DNA from: Microbulbifer litoralis
Lineage (GTDB): Bacteria > Pseudomonadota > Gammaproteobacteria > Pseudomonadales > Cellvibrionaceae
NCBI RefSeq assembly: GCF_023634065.1
Contig: NZ_JALKCV010000002.1
Span: 372,001 to 436,000 of the forward strand
Length of the DNA: 64,000 nt
Reading direction: 5' to 3'
In this document: positions 17,581-29,256 of the stretch, piece after piece
Position numbering within the stretch: the stretch's first letter is position 1
Layout: every line of letters begins with the position of its first letter
The notes under the pieces: model-generated
Told to the model about the DNA's origin: nothing
Databases searched by the model: none
Seen by the model: only the letters and a program-made list of their open reading frames with translations
Program-made: the position numbers and the translations under genes

Positions 17581-19206
17581 TCAGCCCAAGAGTTTCTCGA
17601 CCAGCGCGCGGGTCGAGCCATCCCAGTCTTCGGGCACGGTGCCGCCGATGGTTTCGTGCACTTGTGCTCCGAGCAGCTTGCCCAGCTCCACGCCCCACTG
17701 GTCGAACGGGTTGATACCCAGCAGGCAGCCGTGCGCGAACACCTTGTGCTCGTACAATGCCAGCAGCGCCCCCAGGTGTCGGGGATCGAGTCTGTCGACG
17801 ATCAGTGTATTGCTGGGCCGGTTGCCGGGCACGGCCTTGTGCGGCGCCAGGGCGTGGGCTTCGCGGTGGGTGTGGCCCTGCCGCTCCAGTTCCTCGCGCG
17901 CCTCGTGCTGGCTCTTGCCGCGCAGGAGTGCCTGGCTCTGGCTGATGCAGCAGGCCAGCAGCCAGCGGTGCTGTTCCTCCAGCCCGGAAGTCGGTTCCCT
18001 GATGGCGATAAAGTCCGCCGGAATGGTGTCGGTCCCCTGGTGCAGTAACTGGTGGAAGGAGTGCTGGCCGTTACTGCCCTCGGTCCCCCAGATCACACTG
18101 CCGCTGGGGTAGTCCAGTGGCTGCCCGTCGCGATCCACGCCCTTGCCCAGGCTCTCCATATCCAGTTGCTGCAGCCAGGCGGGAAACTTGGCCAGGCGCT
18201 GGGCGTAGGGCAGGGTCACCTGGCTACTGGCACCCCAGCACTGGCGGTACCAGAACTGGATCAGCGCCTGCAGCACCGGCAGGTTTTCCGCCAGCGGCGC
18301 GGAGGCGAAGTGCCGGTCCATCTCGTTGGCGCCGGCCAACAGCGCCTCGAAGGCATCGAAACCGCAGGCCAGCGCGATCGGCAGGCCGATCGCGGACCAC
18401 AGCGAATAGCGCCCGCCGACCCAGTCCCACATCGGGAAGATGTTCTCCGCGGCGATACCGAAATCGCGGGCGGCAACGATATTGCTGCTGACGGCCACAA
18501 AGTGCTTTTCCAGTTCGCCCTCGGCGCAGCCGGCATCCAGGATCCACTGGCGCGCGGACAGGGCGTTCTGGAGCGTTTCCAGCGTGGAGAAAGACTTGGA
18601 GGCGACGATAAACAGGGTCTTTTCGGCCGGCAGTTGCGCGATGGTATCGCTCAGGTCGGCGCCGTCGATATTGGCCACAAAGTGCACCGACAGGCCCTCG
18701 ACCCGCCACGGGTGCAGTGCCTCCACGACCATGCGCGGCCCCAGGTCGGAGCCGCCGATGCCGATATTGACGATATGCTCGATAGGCTGGCCGGAAAAGC
18801 CGCGCCATTCACCGCTGTGTACTTTTTCCACAAAGCTGCGCATCTGTGCGCGGCAGTCGGCTACCGCCTGTTCGTGCTCGCTTTGCGGCTCGCCCTGGAA
18901 GCGCAGGGCCGTGTGCAGTGCCGGGCGATGCTCGGTGTTGTTGATATTGGCTCCGGCAAACAGGGCCGCAATCTGCGCGGGCAGGTCGATCTGTCCGGCG
19001 AACTCCAGCAGCATTGCCAGTGTGTCGTCGCGCAGGTGGTTTTTACTGTAATCCAGGTAGATGCCGGCGGCTTCTGCACTGAATTGCTGCGCCCTGTGCG
19101 GCGCGGTGGCGAACAGGTCGCGCAGTGACCACTTGTGTTGCTCGCGGTGGGATTGCAGTCGGGCGATGGCGGCGGAACGGCTGAGTGCCGGGGTGGCTGT
19201 TGTCAT
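17581..19206 (-). CDS. pgi: Glucose-6-phosphate isomerase
   Basis: This 541-residue cytoplasmic enzyme interconverts glucose-6-phosphate and fructose-6-phosphate. The substrate-binding segment IGIGGSDLGPRMVVEAL, the second SIS signature with SKSFSTLETL, the catalytic Glu region VGGRYSLWSAIGLPIALACG, and the C-terminal signature [19 protein letters not shown] are all present. The N-terminus MTTATPALSRSAA fits the family. The frame is open upstream of 19206 but that extension is not conserved-looking. It faces the marC fragment tail to tail. Confidence 0.97.
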   Translation of the reverse strand: MTTATPALSRSAAIARLQSHREQHKWSLRDLFATAPHRAQQFSAEAAGIYLDYSKNHLRDDTLAMLLEFAGQIDLPAQIAALFAGANINNTEHRPALHTALRFQGEPQSEHEQAVADCRAQMRSFVEKVHSGEWRGFSGQPIEHIVNIGIGGSDLGPRMVVEALHPWRVEGLSVHFVANIDGADLSDTIAQLPAEKTLFIVASKSFSTLETLQNALSARQWILDAGCAEGELEKHFVAVSSNIVAARDFGIAAENIFPMWDWVGGRYSLWSAIGLPIALACGFDAFEALLAGANEMDRHFASAPLAENLPVLQALIQFWYRQCWGASSQVTLPYAQRLAKFPAWLQQLDMESLGKGVDRDGQPLDYPSGSVIWGTEGSNGQHSFHQLLHQGTDTIPADFIAIREPTSGLEEQHRWLLACCISQSQALLRGKSQHEAREELERQGHTHREAHALAPHKAVPGNRPSNTLIVDRLDPRHLGALLALYEHKVFAHGCLLGINPFDQWGVELGKLLGAQVHETIGGTVPEDWDGSTRALVEKLLG

Positions 19207-19395
19207 GGTGTTGTGAATTATTGCTATTGCGGAAAGGTTTCGCTGCAAGACAATGCGGGCAGCGGTCTGGAGCGTCAATGCTAGCGGGAAAGGCCGATTG
19301 GAGCCAGGGCTTTGGTATCGGAGGGCGTTCGCCGCGAAAGCCGGGCGGTGGGGAGGCGTGGGTCGTAGTGCCCGGAAGCGGAGTGGCCGGGCCGC

Positions 19396-19427
19396 GAAAA
19401 GCAAATGCCGCTTCGGAAAGCGGCATT
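19396..19427 (-). terminator. Terminator of the small lipoprotein gene
   Basis: A perfect 10-bp stem (AATGCCGCTT / AAGCGGCATT, loop of 4) lies about 20 bp past the lipoprotein stop. On the minus strand it is followed by TGCTTTTC. It is a plausible intrinsic terminator. Confidence 0.75.
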
Positions 19428-19447
19428 GCTAATCGCTGGAAGCGATC

Positions 19448-19642
19448 TTACTTGACCACCTTCATGCAGCGCACGTTGTCGGAAGCCATCCAACAATCCG
19501 CATCTGCGGGGCAGGCCATTGAGAGTGGAATCTGCTCAGAGCCCGGAGGGCAGGAAGCCGGCATAGGTGGCGCTGCACAGCAACCTGCCAGAACCAGTGC
19601 ACTGATAATTCCGATTAAGTACTTGGCTGGAGTGAAATTCAT
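19448..19642 (-). CDS. Small cysteine-rich lipoprotein
   Basis: This 64-residue exported protein has a lipoprotein signal (YLIGIISALVLAGC) with the lipidated Cys followed directly by a second Cys. The mature part has about 45 residues and four further cysteines (ASCPPG, MACPA, ADCW, VRCM), which could form two disulfides in the periplasm. The start has a strong site (AAAGGAG). A matching terminator follows, so it is a monocistronic gene. I do not recognise the family. Confidence 0.75.
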   Translation of the reverse strand: MNFTPAKYLIGIISALVLAGCCAAPPMPASCPPGSEQIPLSMACPADADCWMASDNVRCMKVVK

Positions 19643-20060
19643 CCCCTAACTCCTTTCCGTTGATGTTAGCCATTAGCATAGCCAATAAAACGTCACCTGT
19701 TTGGTCTGCTTTGTAAAAAGATTTTCTACAAAGATACCGCCCAATGGAGTGTAATAGGCACCAGGTTTAAATAGCCGCCAAGGGTGAAGTCTGGATAAAA
19801 TTTGTGCCACTTTGTCGCGGCGAAATACCTAAATTTAAAGGTTTTTCCGCCAATATGGCCGCTAGACCATTGCAGGACGCTTAGGATTTTTTTTCAGAAA
19901 AAATACAGGCAAATATTTCTGTGCCTGTTTGGTGGCTTTGTGTGTCACTTTTTTGCCGGTGGCCATCCCGGAAAGTGGTTTGCGGATAAATTTTGAAGAA
20001 GGATAGCTTCTTTTCAATTCAACTTTCGGCGTTTGACGTTTTGCTGGTCGACGAAAGTCG
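19643..20060. other. AT-rich gene-free stretch
   Basis: About 420 bases with clearly lower G+C than the surroundings. It holds the promoter region of the lipoprotein gene and the 3' flank of the DUF3549 gene. A 64-codon plus-strand frame at 19802-19996 has no good ribosome site and no recognisable product, so I do not call it. A weak hairpin (GAAGAAGG / GCTTCTTTTC) lies near 20000. Confidence 0.5.
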
Positions 20061-21107
20061 TCAGTGAATGGTGCCCGGGCCGTGCAGGAAGTTGCCGAAT
20101 GCCCGTGCCAGTGCCTCCGGGCGCGTTGGGTCGCGCAGGGCTGCCAGCAGCGCTGTGCGCACCGGCGGCAGGTACATCAGGTCGCCGAGCAGCAGGTTGA
20201 AGGTTTCCTGCCCCTGGTGTTCCGCCAGTGCCGCCAGCCAGGGCGCGGCGATTTCGCCGTGTTCCAGGTCCTGCGGGCATCGGCTGCCGATGGCCGCGAT
20301 CACTTCGGTATTGCTGCGGGCCTCGACGTTGTTCAGCAGTTCCAGCAGGAAGTCCCGTCGCAACCCCGCTGCCGGCGAGTGCGAAACACCGCGCACCGCC
20401 GCGGCGACAATGGCGCAATCCACCGTTTCGCCGCCCAGGGTCGCCCGGGCGCGGTGGATTACCTTTTCCGCCAGATGGTGGTCGATCGCCTCGTTTTCCA
20501 GGCATTGGCACAGGCCGATAAAGACCGGCGGCGCAACCTGGACGATCCCCTTCGACAGCAGGTTTTTCTGCGATTCCCAGCGCGCGGCGAGATCCGCGAT
20601 GCCCTGGAGCCCGAGTTGGTCCCAGCGGTGCTGTTGCGGGTCGTGGAAATAGGCCAGTGCGGCGTCGAGGTGCGCACTGGCGGGGCGTTTCAACTGCAGG
20701 GCGGCGCGGGCGTGGAAGCAGGCCTGGCGCTCCGGTGCCGGCGAGAACTGCAGGCCGCTCTGCTCCAGTGCCGCGTGCAATTGCGCGGCGGATTCCGACG
20801 GCTCCGCCCGCTCCAGTTTCTGTGACAACAGCCGCAGCAGGCCGTCCCGCGCCGGCAGTTGCAGCCTGCCCTGTTCGTCCAGTGGCAGGCGCAGGAACCA
20901 GACCACCGGCTCGCCGCCTTCCTCCGGCCACAGCAGCAGTCCGGCCCAGGCGCTCTGCAGGTAGGGATATGGCCAGGCTGCGCGCCCGGCCTCGAAGGCC
21001 TCGGCGGCAGCGCGCGAGACCGGCTGCAGGCGCCGGCCCAGGTCGAACCAGCGCAGCTTGAACTGCGCCTCTGTAATCAGGCCGCCGAGGGTAGCGCTGT
21101 CTGTCAT
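20061..21107 (-). CDS. DUF3549 family protein
   Basis: This 348-residue protein matches the gammaproteobacterial DUF3549 family as I know it from Pseudomonas-like genomes: an N-terminal region with FDLGRRLQPVSRAAAEAFE, a middle helical part, and a C-terminal repeat of helices (LAALAEHQGQETFNLLLGDL, RTALLAALRDPTRPEALA) that looks HEAT-like. No signal peptide or catalytic motif is visible. It starts about 60 bp from the end of the nhaC gene on the same strand. Its role is unknown. Confidence 0.8.
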   Translation of the reverse strand: MTDSATLGGLITEAQFKLRWFDLGRRLQPVSRAAAEAFEAGRAAWPYPYLQSAWAGLLLWPEEGGEPVVWFLRLPLDEQGRLQLPARDGLLRLLSQKLERAEPSESAAQLHAALEQSGLQFSPAPERQACFHARAALQLKRPASAHLDAALAYFHDPQQHRWDQLGLQGIADLAARWESQKNLLSKGIVQVAPPVFIGLCQCLENEAIDHHLAEKVIHRARATLGGETVDCAIVAAAVRGVSHSPAAGLRRDFLLELLNNVEARSNTEVIAAIGSRCPQDLEHGEIAAPWLAALAEHQGQETFNLLLGDLMYLPPVRTALLAALRDPTRPEALARAFGNFLHGPGTIH

Positions 21108-21168
21108 AGCGGTGGAAATCTCAATGTTCTATCCGGGGAATCGGGCCTTGGCGACAGCGCCTGTCGGT

Positions 21169-22635
21169 TTATCGCGCAGTTGCCGCCGCGGACAGCGGCA
21201 TCTGCTTGAAGTGGAACCATCCGTAGGCGATGGCCAGCAGCGGGCAGATGAGGTTAAACAGCGCGTAGGGCGCGTAGCTGAAGGTGGCGATGCCGAGGGT
21301 CGCGCTCATGTAGGCGCCGCAGGTGTTCCAGGGGATCAGCACCGAGGTGATGGTGCCGGAGTCCTCCAGCGTGCGCGACAGGTTCAGCCCGTGCAGGCCC
21401 TTGTCGGCGAAGGCCTCGCGGAACATGCGCCCGGGAATGATGATGGCCATGTACTGGTCGCCGGCGGCGGCATTCATGCCGAAGCAGGTCAGTACCGTGG
21501 TGGTGACCAGGCCGCCGACGGTTTTGACCTGGGCCAGGGTCCAGTCGACGATCACCTGCAGGAAACCGGCGCGTTCCATGGCGCCGCCGAAGGCCATCGC
21601 CGAGATGATCAGCCACACGGTATTGAGCATGCTGCTCATGCCGCCCTTGGACAGCAGCGCGGCGACATTCTCGTTGCTGGAGGTGGACTTGTAGCCGTCG
21701 AACAGGCTGTACCAGGCCCCCTTGATGGCCGCCAGGAAATCGTCGCCGCCGCCCAGGCGGCGCGCGGTATCCGGCTCAAACACCAGCCCGATCAGGCAGC
21801 CCACCAGGGCGCCGATGATCAGCGTTGGGTAGGCCGGGATCTTGCGCCAGGCCATAAACAGCAGCAATACCAGCGGCAGCAGGCTGACGATGGAGATATT
21901 GAACTCTTCCTGCAGGGCGCCCAGCAGCAGTTGGATATCCTCCGCCGAGGCGCTGCCGGTATCGGCGGTGAGGCCGATCACCGAGAAGACCACCAGCGCG
22001 ATCACGAAGGCCGGCATGGTGGTCCACAGCATATGGCGGATGTGCAGGAACAGGTCGTTGGAGGTGACCGCAGCGGCCACGTTGGTGGTATCGGACAGCG
22101 GCGACATCTTGTCGCCGAAGTAGGCGCCGGAGATGACCGCGCCGGCGGTAATGGCCGGTGACAGGCCCAGCGCGCCGGCAATGCCCATCAGCGCCACGCC
22201 CAGGGTGCCGGCGGTGGTCCAGCTGGAGCCGATGCTGAGGCCGACGATGGCGCAGATGATGCAGCTGGCGGCGTAGAACCACTGCGGCGACAGTATCTGC
22301 ACACCGTAGTAGATCATCGATGGCACCGTGCCGGCCAGGATCCAGCTGCCGATCAGCGCGCCTACCGCCAACAGGATCAGGATGGCGCCGAACACCAGGC
22401 CGATGCCGTGCAGCATGCCGCCTTCCATATCGTTCCAGCTGTGGCCGTTTTTTATTCCCATCAGCGCGGCCACGCCGGCGCACAGCAACAGGGCAATCTG
22501 GTTGGGACCGTAGGAGGAATCGGCGCCGTAGAAATACACGGACAGGGACAGCAGGGCGATCAGTATCCCCAGTGGGATGAGGGCGTCCAACAGACTCGGC
22601 TTGTGGGGTTCGGGACGGGAACGGGTCTGGCTCAA
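21169..22635 (-). CDS. nhaC: NhaC-family Na+/H+ antiporter
   Basis: This 488-residue inner-membrane protein has about 11-12 helices. Typical NhaC segments are GLSIGSSWTTAGTLGVALMG, AGAVISGAYFGDKMSPLSDTTN (the conserved core), and NAAAGDQYMAIIIPGRMF. Relatives exchange Na+ or organic acids against protons. The start is set at the TTG at 22635 because GGAG lies exactly six bases upstream; an in-frame TTG at 22647 overlaps that site and is unlikely. In a marine organism it fits sodium homeostasis, though malate/lactate exchange as in MleN is possible. Confidence 0.9.
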   Translation of the reverse strand: MSQTRSRPEPHKPSLLDALIPLGILIALLSLSVYFYGADSSYGPNQIALLLCAGVAALMGIKNGHSWNDMEGGMLHGIGLVFGAILILLAVGALIGSWILAGTVPSMIYYGVQILSPQWFYAASCIICAIVGLSIGSSWTTAGTLGVALMGIAGALGLSPAITAGAVISGAYFGDKMSPLSDTTNVAAAVTSNDLFLHIRHMLWTTMPAFVIALVVFSVIGLTADTGSASAEDIQLLLGALQEEFNISIVSLLPLVLLLFMAWRKIPAYPTLIIGALVGCLIGLVFEPDTARRLGGGDDFLAAIKGAWYSLFDGYKSTSSNENVAALLSKGGMSSMLNTVWLIISAMAFGGAMERAGFLQVIVDWTLAQVKTVGGLVTTTVLTCFGMNAAAGDQYMAIIIPGRMFREAFADKGLHGLNLSRTLEDSGTITSVLIPWNTCGAYMSATLGIATFSYAPYALFNLICPLLAIAYGWFHFKQMPLSAAATAR

Positions 22636-22897
22636 AGTGAACTCCAAGTCTACTGCATACCCGGCGGCGGGCCGGGTTCGTTATCGTTGTTGTGGAATCA
22701 AGCGGTGTATTCTCCCGGCAGAGGGCGGGGAAGTCCAATTTCGCGGGAGCCGCTGGCCAGCGGCCGGCGCTTCCGGTATGTTCTGCGCCGGCCCGCCTTC
22801 CCGGGCCCGCCCGCAGGCGCGCGTCCGCGGGGTTGATCCTTGTCCAGAATAACTGAGAAGAGAGGTCCCGCGCGGTCCGCGGTTGGCAGGTAGTTTC

Positions 22898-24067
22898 ATG
22901 AGAGCAAGTGAGTTGGATTCGGCCCAGTTCGAGGATATCCGCCCCTATCGCGACGACGAGGCGCGGGCGGTGCTGGACCGTGTGATCGCCGACCCGGAGA
23001 TGTCACACGCCGCGGCCCACCTGCTGGTGCCCAAGCTGGCCAGGCTGGAGGGGCCCATCGCCTGGCTGGTGCGCCTGTTCGTGCGTTTCGAATTCCGCAG
23101 GGCCAGGGATATCCGCGGCGTGCAGGAAGTGATCGCCAAATACCTGCAATTGGCGGTCAACCGCACCAGTTCCGGCCTGAGCATTTCCGGCCTGGATACG
23201 CTGCCGCGGGATCGCGCCTGCCTTTTTGTCGGCAACCACCGCGATATCGCCATGGACCCGGCGCTGGCGATCCTGGCCATGTTCCGGGAGGGGCACGAGA
23301 CGGCCCGTATCGCCATCGGCGACAACCTGCTCACCAAGCCGTTCGCCACCGATATCATGAAGCTGAACAAGAGCTTCGTGGTCAAGCGCGATGCCGGCAG
23401 TCGCCGCGAAAAACTGGCGGCCGCCACCCAGCTGTCCAATTACATCTACCACTCGGTGGTCAACGAGAATGAACACGTGTGGATTGCACAGCGCTCCGGG
23501 CGTGCCAAGGATGGCCTGGACCGCACCAATCCCGCGCTGGCGGCCATGTTCGCGATGACCAAGGACAAGGGCGCGCCCTTCGCCGATTTCTGGCGCAAAC
23601 TGCATATCGTGCCGCTGTCGATCTCCTACGAGTGGGACCCCTGCGACGCGCAGAAGGCCAAGGAGCTGTACATCACCGAGCACAAGGAGGAGTACCGAAA
23701 GGGCAAGCACGAGGACCTGGGTTCCATCGCCAAGGGTATCACCGGCTTCAAGGGCCATATCCACGCCGCCTTCGGCACACCCATCGAGGGAGACTTCAAC
23801 GATGTCGGCGCCCTGGCCGAGGAAATCGACCGCCAGGTGATCGGCAACTATGTGCTGCACCCCACCAACCTGATCGCCTACCAGATGCTCTACGGCGAGG
23901 CGCCACCACTGCAGGTGGGTTACCCGGCCAGGCCCTGGCACCCGGACGAATACCGCGAGACCCGCGAGAAGTTCGAACAGCGCATGGCGCGCATCGACGG
24001 GCGCTGGCGCGAAAAGGCGATCCATGCCTACGCCAATCCGGTGGTTTCCAAGCTCGCCTACGAGTGA
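22898..24067 (+). CDS. PlsC-type 1-acylglycerol-3-phosphate acyltransferase
   Basis: This 389-residue protein carries the glycerolipid acyltransferase block FVGNHRDIAMDPALA in place of the usual NHxxxxD, and the later block WIAQRSGRAKDGLDRTNPAL corresponding to the EGTR region. It is longer than PlsC and matches the larger gammaproteobacterial acyltransferases that lack obvious membrane helices at the N-terminus. The ATG at 22898 is preferred over a TTG at 22883. Probable role: acylation of a lysophospholipid or related lipid at the inner membrane. It is followed 48 bp later by dinG. Confidence 0.83.
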   Translation: MRASELDSAQFEDIRPYRDDEARAVLDRVIADPEMSHAAAHLLVPKLARLEGPIAWLVRLFVRFEFRRARDIRGVQEVIAKYLQLAVNRTSSGLSISGLDTLPRDRACLFVGNHRDIAMDPALAILAMFREGHETARIAIGDNLLTKPFATDIMKLNKSFVVKRDAGSRREKLAAATQLSNYIYHSVVNENEHVWIAQRSGRAKDGLDRTNPALAAMFAMTKDKGAPFADFWRKLHIVPLSISYEWDPCDAQKAKELYITEHKEEYRKGKHEDLGSIAKGITGFKGHIHAAFGTPIEGDFNDVGALAEEIDRQVIGNYVLHPTNLIAYQMLYGEAPPLQVGYPARPWHPDEYRETREKFEQRMARIDGRWREKAIHAYANPVVSKLAYE

Positions 24068-24115
24068 GCGGCGGTTATTAATGGTGGCTGGTGAGTCGCG
24101 GATGGTTAGTGGATA

Positions 24116-26317
<2,202 letters not shown>

Positions 26318-26452
26318 CGCTTTCCCCGTCCCCCGCACGCGGATATCGCCAAGCGGGCCGGTTCGGGGGAGGTCGTGTCAAGAACGGCGGTCGATTCGCC
26401 CGCTTGTCGACCGGCTGGCCGAAAGAAAACACATTTTGTCCTACAACACCGT

Positions 26453-26776
26453 ATGAAACCGATTTACAACGATATTGCCGATCAGTTGCTGTCACTGGAA
26501 ATGGAGCTGCGCCGCCTGGACCTGTGGCGTTCGGAGCCCCCGCCGCCGGAAGCGCTGGCCAGTACCGAACCCTTTTGTGTCGATACCCTGACGCTGCCGG
26601 AGTGGCTGCAGTTCATCTTTATCCCGCGCATGGGGCAGTTGATCCGGGCGGAGCAGCCGCTGCCGCACCAGTGCGGTATCGCGCCGATCGCCGAGGAGTT
26701 TTTCAAGGAAACCGGTGGTGCCGGCGCGCTGGTCGAGCTGTTGCGCGCGATTGATACACGCCTGCAGCGCGGTTGA
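26453..26776 (+). CDS. YqcC family protein
   Basis: This 107-residue protein begins MKPIYNDIADQLLSLEMELR and has the family features RLDLWRSEPPPPEALASTEPF, LPEWLQFIFIPRM, and a C-terminal helix pair. It is a small all-helical protein with no known reaction; in E. coli the gene neighbours truC. The frame is open upstream of 26453 but the extra residues are not family-like. It lies downstream of dinG with about 135 bp between. Confidence 0.85.
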   Translation: MKPIYNDIADQLLSLEMELRRLDLWRSEPPPPEALASTEPFCVDTLTLPEWLQFIFIPRMGQLIRAEQPLPHQCGIAPIAEEFFKETGGAGALVELLRAIDTRLQRG

Positions 26777-26984
26777 AAGCGGTCCGCTGCGACGCGGGTT
26801 CGGGTACGACGTCCGGAGCGGGCAGAACGCTGGCCTGCCGACCAGTCGCTGTTCAGCTACCGGGGGGATGCGGTACTATCGGCTCCTTGTTCAAGACGGG
26901 GGCAGGACTCTCCGGTATATAACAAGCATGGACAGCCTATCGCACAGGGATGGCCCCAGAGGCCTTAAGGTAGTAAACAGGAAA

Positions 26985-27671
26985 ATGCGGATCTCTCCCA
27001 TTTCATGGTTGTTGTTGGCTAGCCTGCTGGCCGGTTGCGAGTCGCTGCCGTTTGTCTCCCGGGACAGGGCACCGACCGCACCCTCCCCGGTTACCGAGAC
27101 GCCGGCAACGCCCGGCGAGGGCCAGCAGTGCCCGGAGCCCGCCGAAGTCGTCTGCCAGGAGCCCGAGGTCAAAGTTGTCGAGCGGGTGATCGAACGAAGA
27201 TTCGAAAAGGTGGTCGAAGTGCCGGTCGCGAAAGACAAGCTGGTACTGGGCTCGGTGGAGTCTGTCTCCATTGAGCCGGGCGGCCTGATTCTCGACTCGC
27301 TGATCGATACCGGCGCTCCCACTTCCTCCCTCGCCGCAAAGGAATTGAAACCCTTCGAACGCGATGGCAAGGAATGGGTGCGTTTCAAACTCGCCCCGCC
27401 TGCAGCCAACAGCGACCCGGTCACCATCGAGTTGCCGGTGAAGCGCTATGTGCGGGTGTCGCGCCCGGGCTTTGAGAGCCAGCGCCGCCCGGTGGTGGAC
27501 ATGAGCCTTACCGTCGGCGAGGTCACCCATATGGTCGAGGTGAACCTGACCGATCGCAGCGGCCTCGACCAGCCGTTGCTGGTGGGCCGCAACTTTCTCA
27601 AGGACGCCGCGGTGGTGGACGTGAGTCGCCGCAATGTCCAGGGCCAGCCCAGGCCACCGCTAAGCAAATAA
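26985..27671 (+). CDS. Lipoprotein retropepsin-like protease (RimK-associated type)
   Basis: This 228-residue protein has a lipoprotein signal (ISWLLLASLLAGC) and a Pro/Glu-rich linker with VKVVERVIERRFEKVVEVP. Residues about 85-220 form the domain found in putative ATP-dependent zinc proteases associated with RimK. The motif SLIDTGAPTSSLAAKEL is an aspartic-protease-like DTGA, and PLLVGRNFLKDAAVVDVS closes the domain. The start at 26985 gives the signal peptide; an upstream ATG at 26928 would bury it. It is the first of three genes with a transglutaminase-like membrane protein and an ATP-grasp ligase, a known conserved set. Confidence 0.85.
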   Translation: MRISPISWLLLASLLAGCESLPFVSRDRAPTAPSPVTETPATPGEGQQCPEPAEVVCQEPEVKVVERVIERRFEKVVEVPVAKDKLVLGSVESVSIEPGGLILDSLIDTGAPTSSLAAKELKPFERDGKEWVRFKLAPPAANSDPVTIELPVKRYVRVSRPGFESQRRPVVDMSLTVGEVTHMVEVNLTDRSGLDQPLLVGRNFLKDAAVVDVSRRNVQGQPRPPLSK

Positions 27672-27723
27672 TCGATTAAAAGTGGCGCTGGTGATCCCGG
27701 CGCCCCTGCATGGGGATTGGCGA

Positions 27724-29256
27724 ATGTCGCCACGCGCTCAGGTATATTTTCTGGCCGCGCTGCTCGCATTGATGGGCGCGGGGCTGACCATCTACAAAAA
27801 CCGCGAACTGGGATTCCCGCTGCTGCCGGGAGAGTATCGCACCGTCTGGACCATCGAGGCCAAGGTCGGCTTTACCGCCGATGGCGGCCCGGTCAAGGCG
27901 GCGCTGACGCTGCCGCGCGAGCAGCGCAATATGGAAGTGCTGAACGAGAGTTTCAGCTCCTCCGGCTACGGTTTCAATATCATTCGTGAAAACGATGAGT
28001 ACCGGGCCGTCTGGTCGCGGCGTTCCGCCAGCGGCCCCCAGTCCCTTTTCTATCAGCTGGATGTCCACCAGACTCCCGGCGCACCACTGGAGCAGCCGCT
28101 GGACCTGAGCACGGCGGTGGAAAAACCCTTCCTCGGCGCGCGTGAACAGGAGGCGGTGCGCCAGGCGATCTACTCCCTGGTGGAAACCGCGCGCGAGCGC
28201 TCCTCGGATGTGGAGACCTTTACCACCCAACTGCTGAGCGCACTGGGCGATCCGCGCAACCAGGACCGCAACCTGATCTTCGGCTATTACAAGGATCGCT
28301 CGCTGGTGGATGTGGCGCTGCTGGTATTGGCCACGGCGGAAGTCCCCGCGCACCGCATCCGCGGTCTCTACCTGGAGGACGACCGCCGGCGCCTGGATCC
28401 GGAGGACCTGCTCGAAGTCTACGACGGCAAGCGCTGGGTGGTGTTCGAGCCCCACAGCGGTTCCCCCGGTGTGCCGAAAAATTTCTTTATCTGGCAGCGC
28501 GGCGGCAAGAGCCTGCTGGACGTCGAGGGCGGGCGCAATTCCCAGGTGACCTTCTCGGTGATTTCCAACGATGTGCCGGCGCGCGACGTCTCCATGCTCA
28601 GCACCAGCAAGGAAAAGGAAGCGCTGGTGGATTTCTCTATCTACAGCCTGCCGATCGAACAGCAGAGTATCTTCAAGCTGATCCTGCTGGTGCCGGTGGG
28701 CGCACTGGTGGTGGTGTTGTTGCGGGTGTTTGTGGGCCTGCGCACCTCCGGCACCTTCATGCCGGTGCTGCTGGCCGTCGCCTTTATCGAGACACAGCTT
28801 TTTACCGGCCTGTCGATCTTCGTATTGATCCTGATCCTGGGCCTTTGGGTGCGTTTCTATCTCAGCCGGCTCAATCTGTTGCTGGTGTCGAGGATCGCCG
28901 CCGTGGTGGTCACGGTGGTGATACTGATGGGGGCCATCAGCGTGGTCAGCTACAAGCTGGGTATCGAACAGGCGCTGACGGTGACTTTCTTCCCGATGAT
29001 CATCCTGGCCTGGACCATTGAGCGCATGTCCATCGTCTGGGAAGAGGATGGGCCCTACGAAGTGGTGGTGCAGGCGGGCGGCAGCCTGCTGGTGGCGGTG
29101 CTGGCCTGGTGGGTGATGACCAACCGCTACGTCGAGCACTGGACCTTCAACTTCCCCGAGCTGCTGCTGGTGCTGCTGGGCCTGATCCTGGTGATCGGTA
29201 ACTACACCGGTTACCGCCTGGCCGAACTGATGCGCTTCCGGCAGTTGGTGAAATAG
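27724..29256 (+). CDS. Inactive transglutaminase fused to 7 transmembrane helices
   Basis: This 510-residue membrane protein starts with one helix (VYFLAALLALMGAGLTIY). A periplasmic transglutaminase-like domain spans about 30-310 and lacks a clear catalytic Cys-His-Asp set (LLVLATAEVPAHRIRGLYLED is the corresponding region). Seven hydrophobic helices follow from about 320 to the end (LILLVPVGALVVVLLRVFVG and so on). This domain pair is described as Transglut_i_TM plus 7TM_transglut and accompanies RimK-like ligases. The ATG at 27724 follows GGGGATTGG; an upstream GTG at 27682 is less likely. Its stop touches the start of the next gene. Confidence 0.9.
   Translation: MSPRAQVYFLAALLALMGAGLTIYKNRELGFPLLPGEYRTVWTIEAKVGFTADGGPVKAALTLPREQRNMEVLNESFSSSGYGFNIIRENDEYRAVWSRRSASGPQSLFYQLDVHQTPGAPLEQPLDLSTAVEKPFLGAREQEAVRQAIYSLVETARERSSDVETFTTQLLSALGDPRNQDRNLIFGYYKDRSLVDVALLVLATAEVPAHRIRGLYLEDDRRRLDPEDLLEVYDGKRWVVFEPHSGSPGVPKNFFIWQRGGKSLLDVEGGRNSQVTFSVISNDVPARDVSMLSTSKEKEALVDFSIYSLPIEQQSIFKLILLVPVGALVVVLLRVFVGLRTSGTFMPVLLAVAFIETQLFTGLSIFVLILILGLWVRFYLSRLNLLLVSRIAAVVVTVVILMGAISVVSYKLGIEQALTVTFFPMIILAWTIERMSIVWEEDGPYEVVVQAGGSLLVAVLAWWVMTNRYVEHWTFNFPELLLVLLGLILVIGNYTGYRLAELMRFRQLVK

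Noticed and set aside
19802..19996. 64-codon plus-strand gene in the AT-rich stretch
   Set aside because: No ribosome site, no signal or domain, and composition suggests non-coding DNA.
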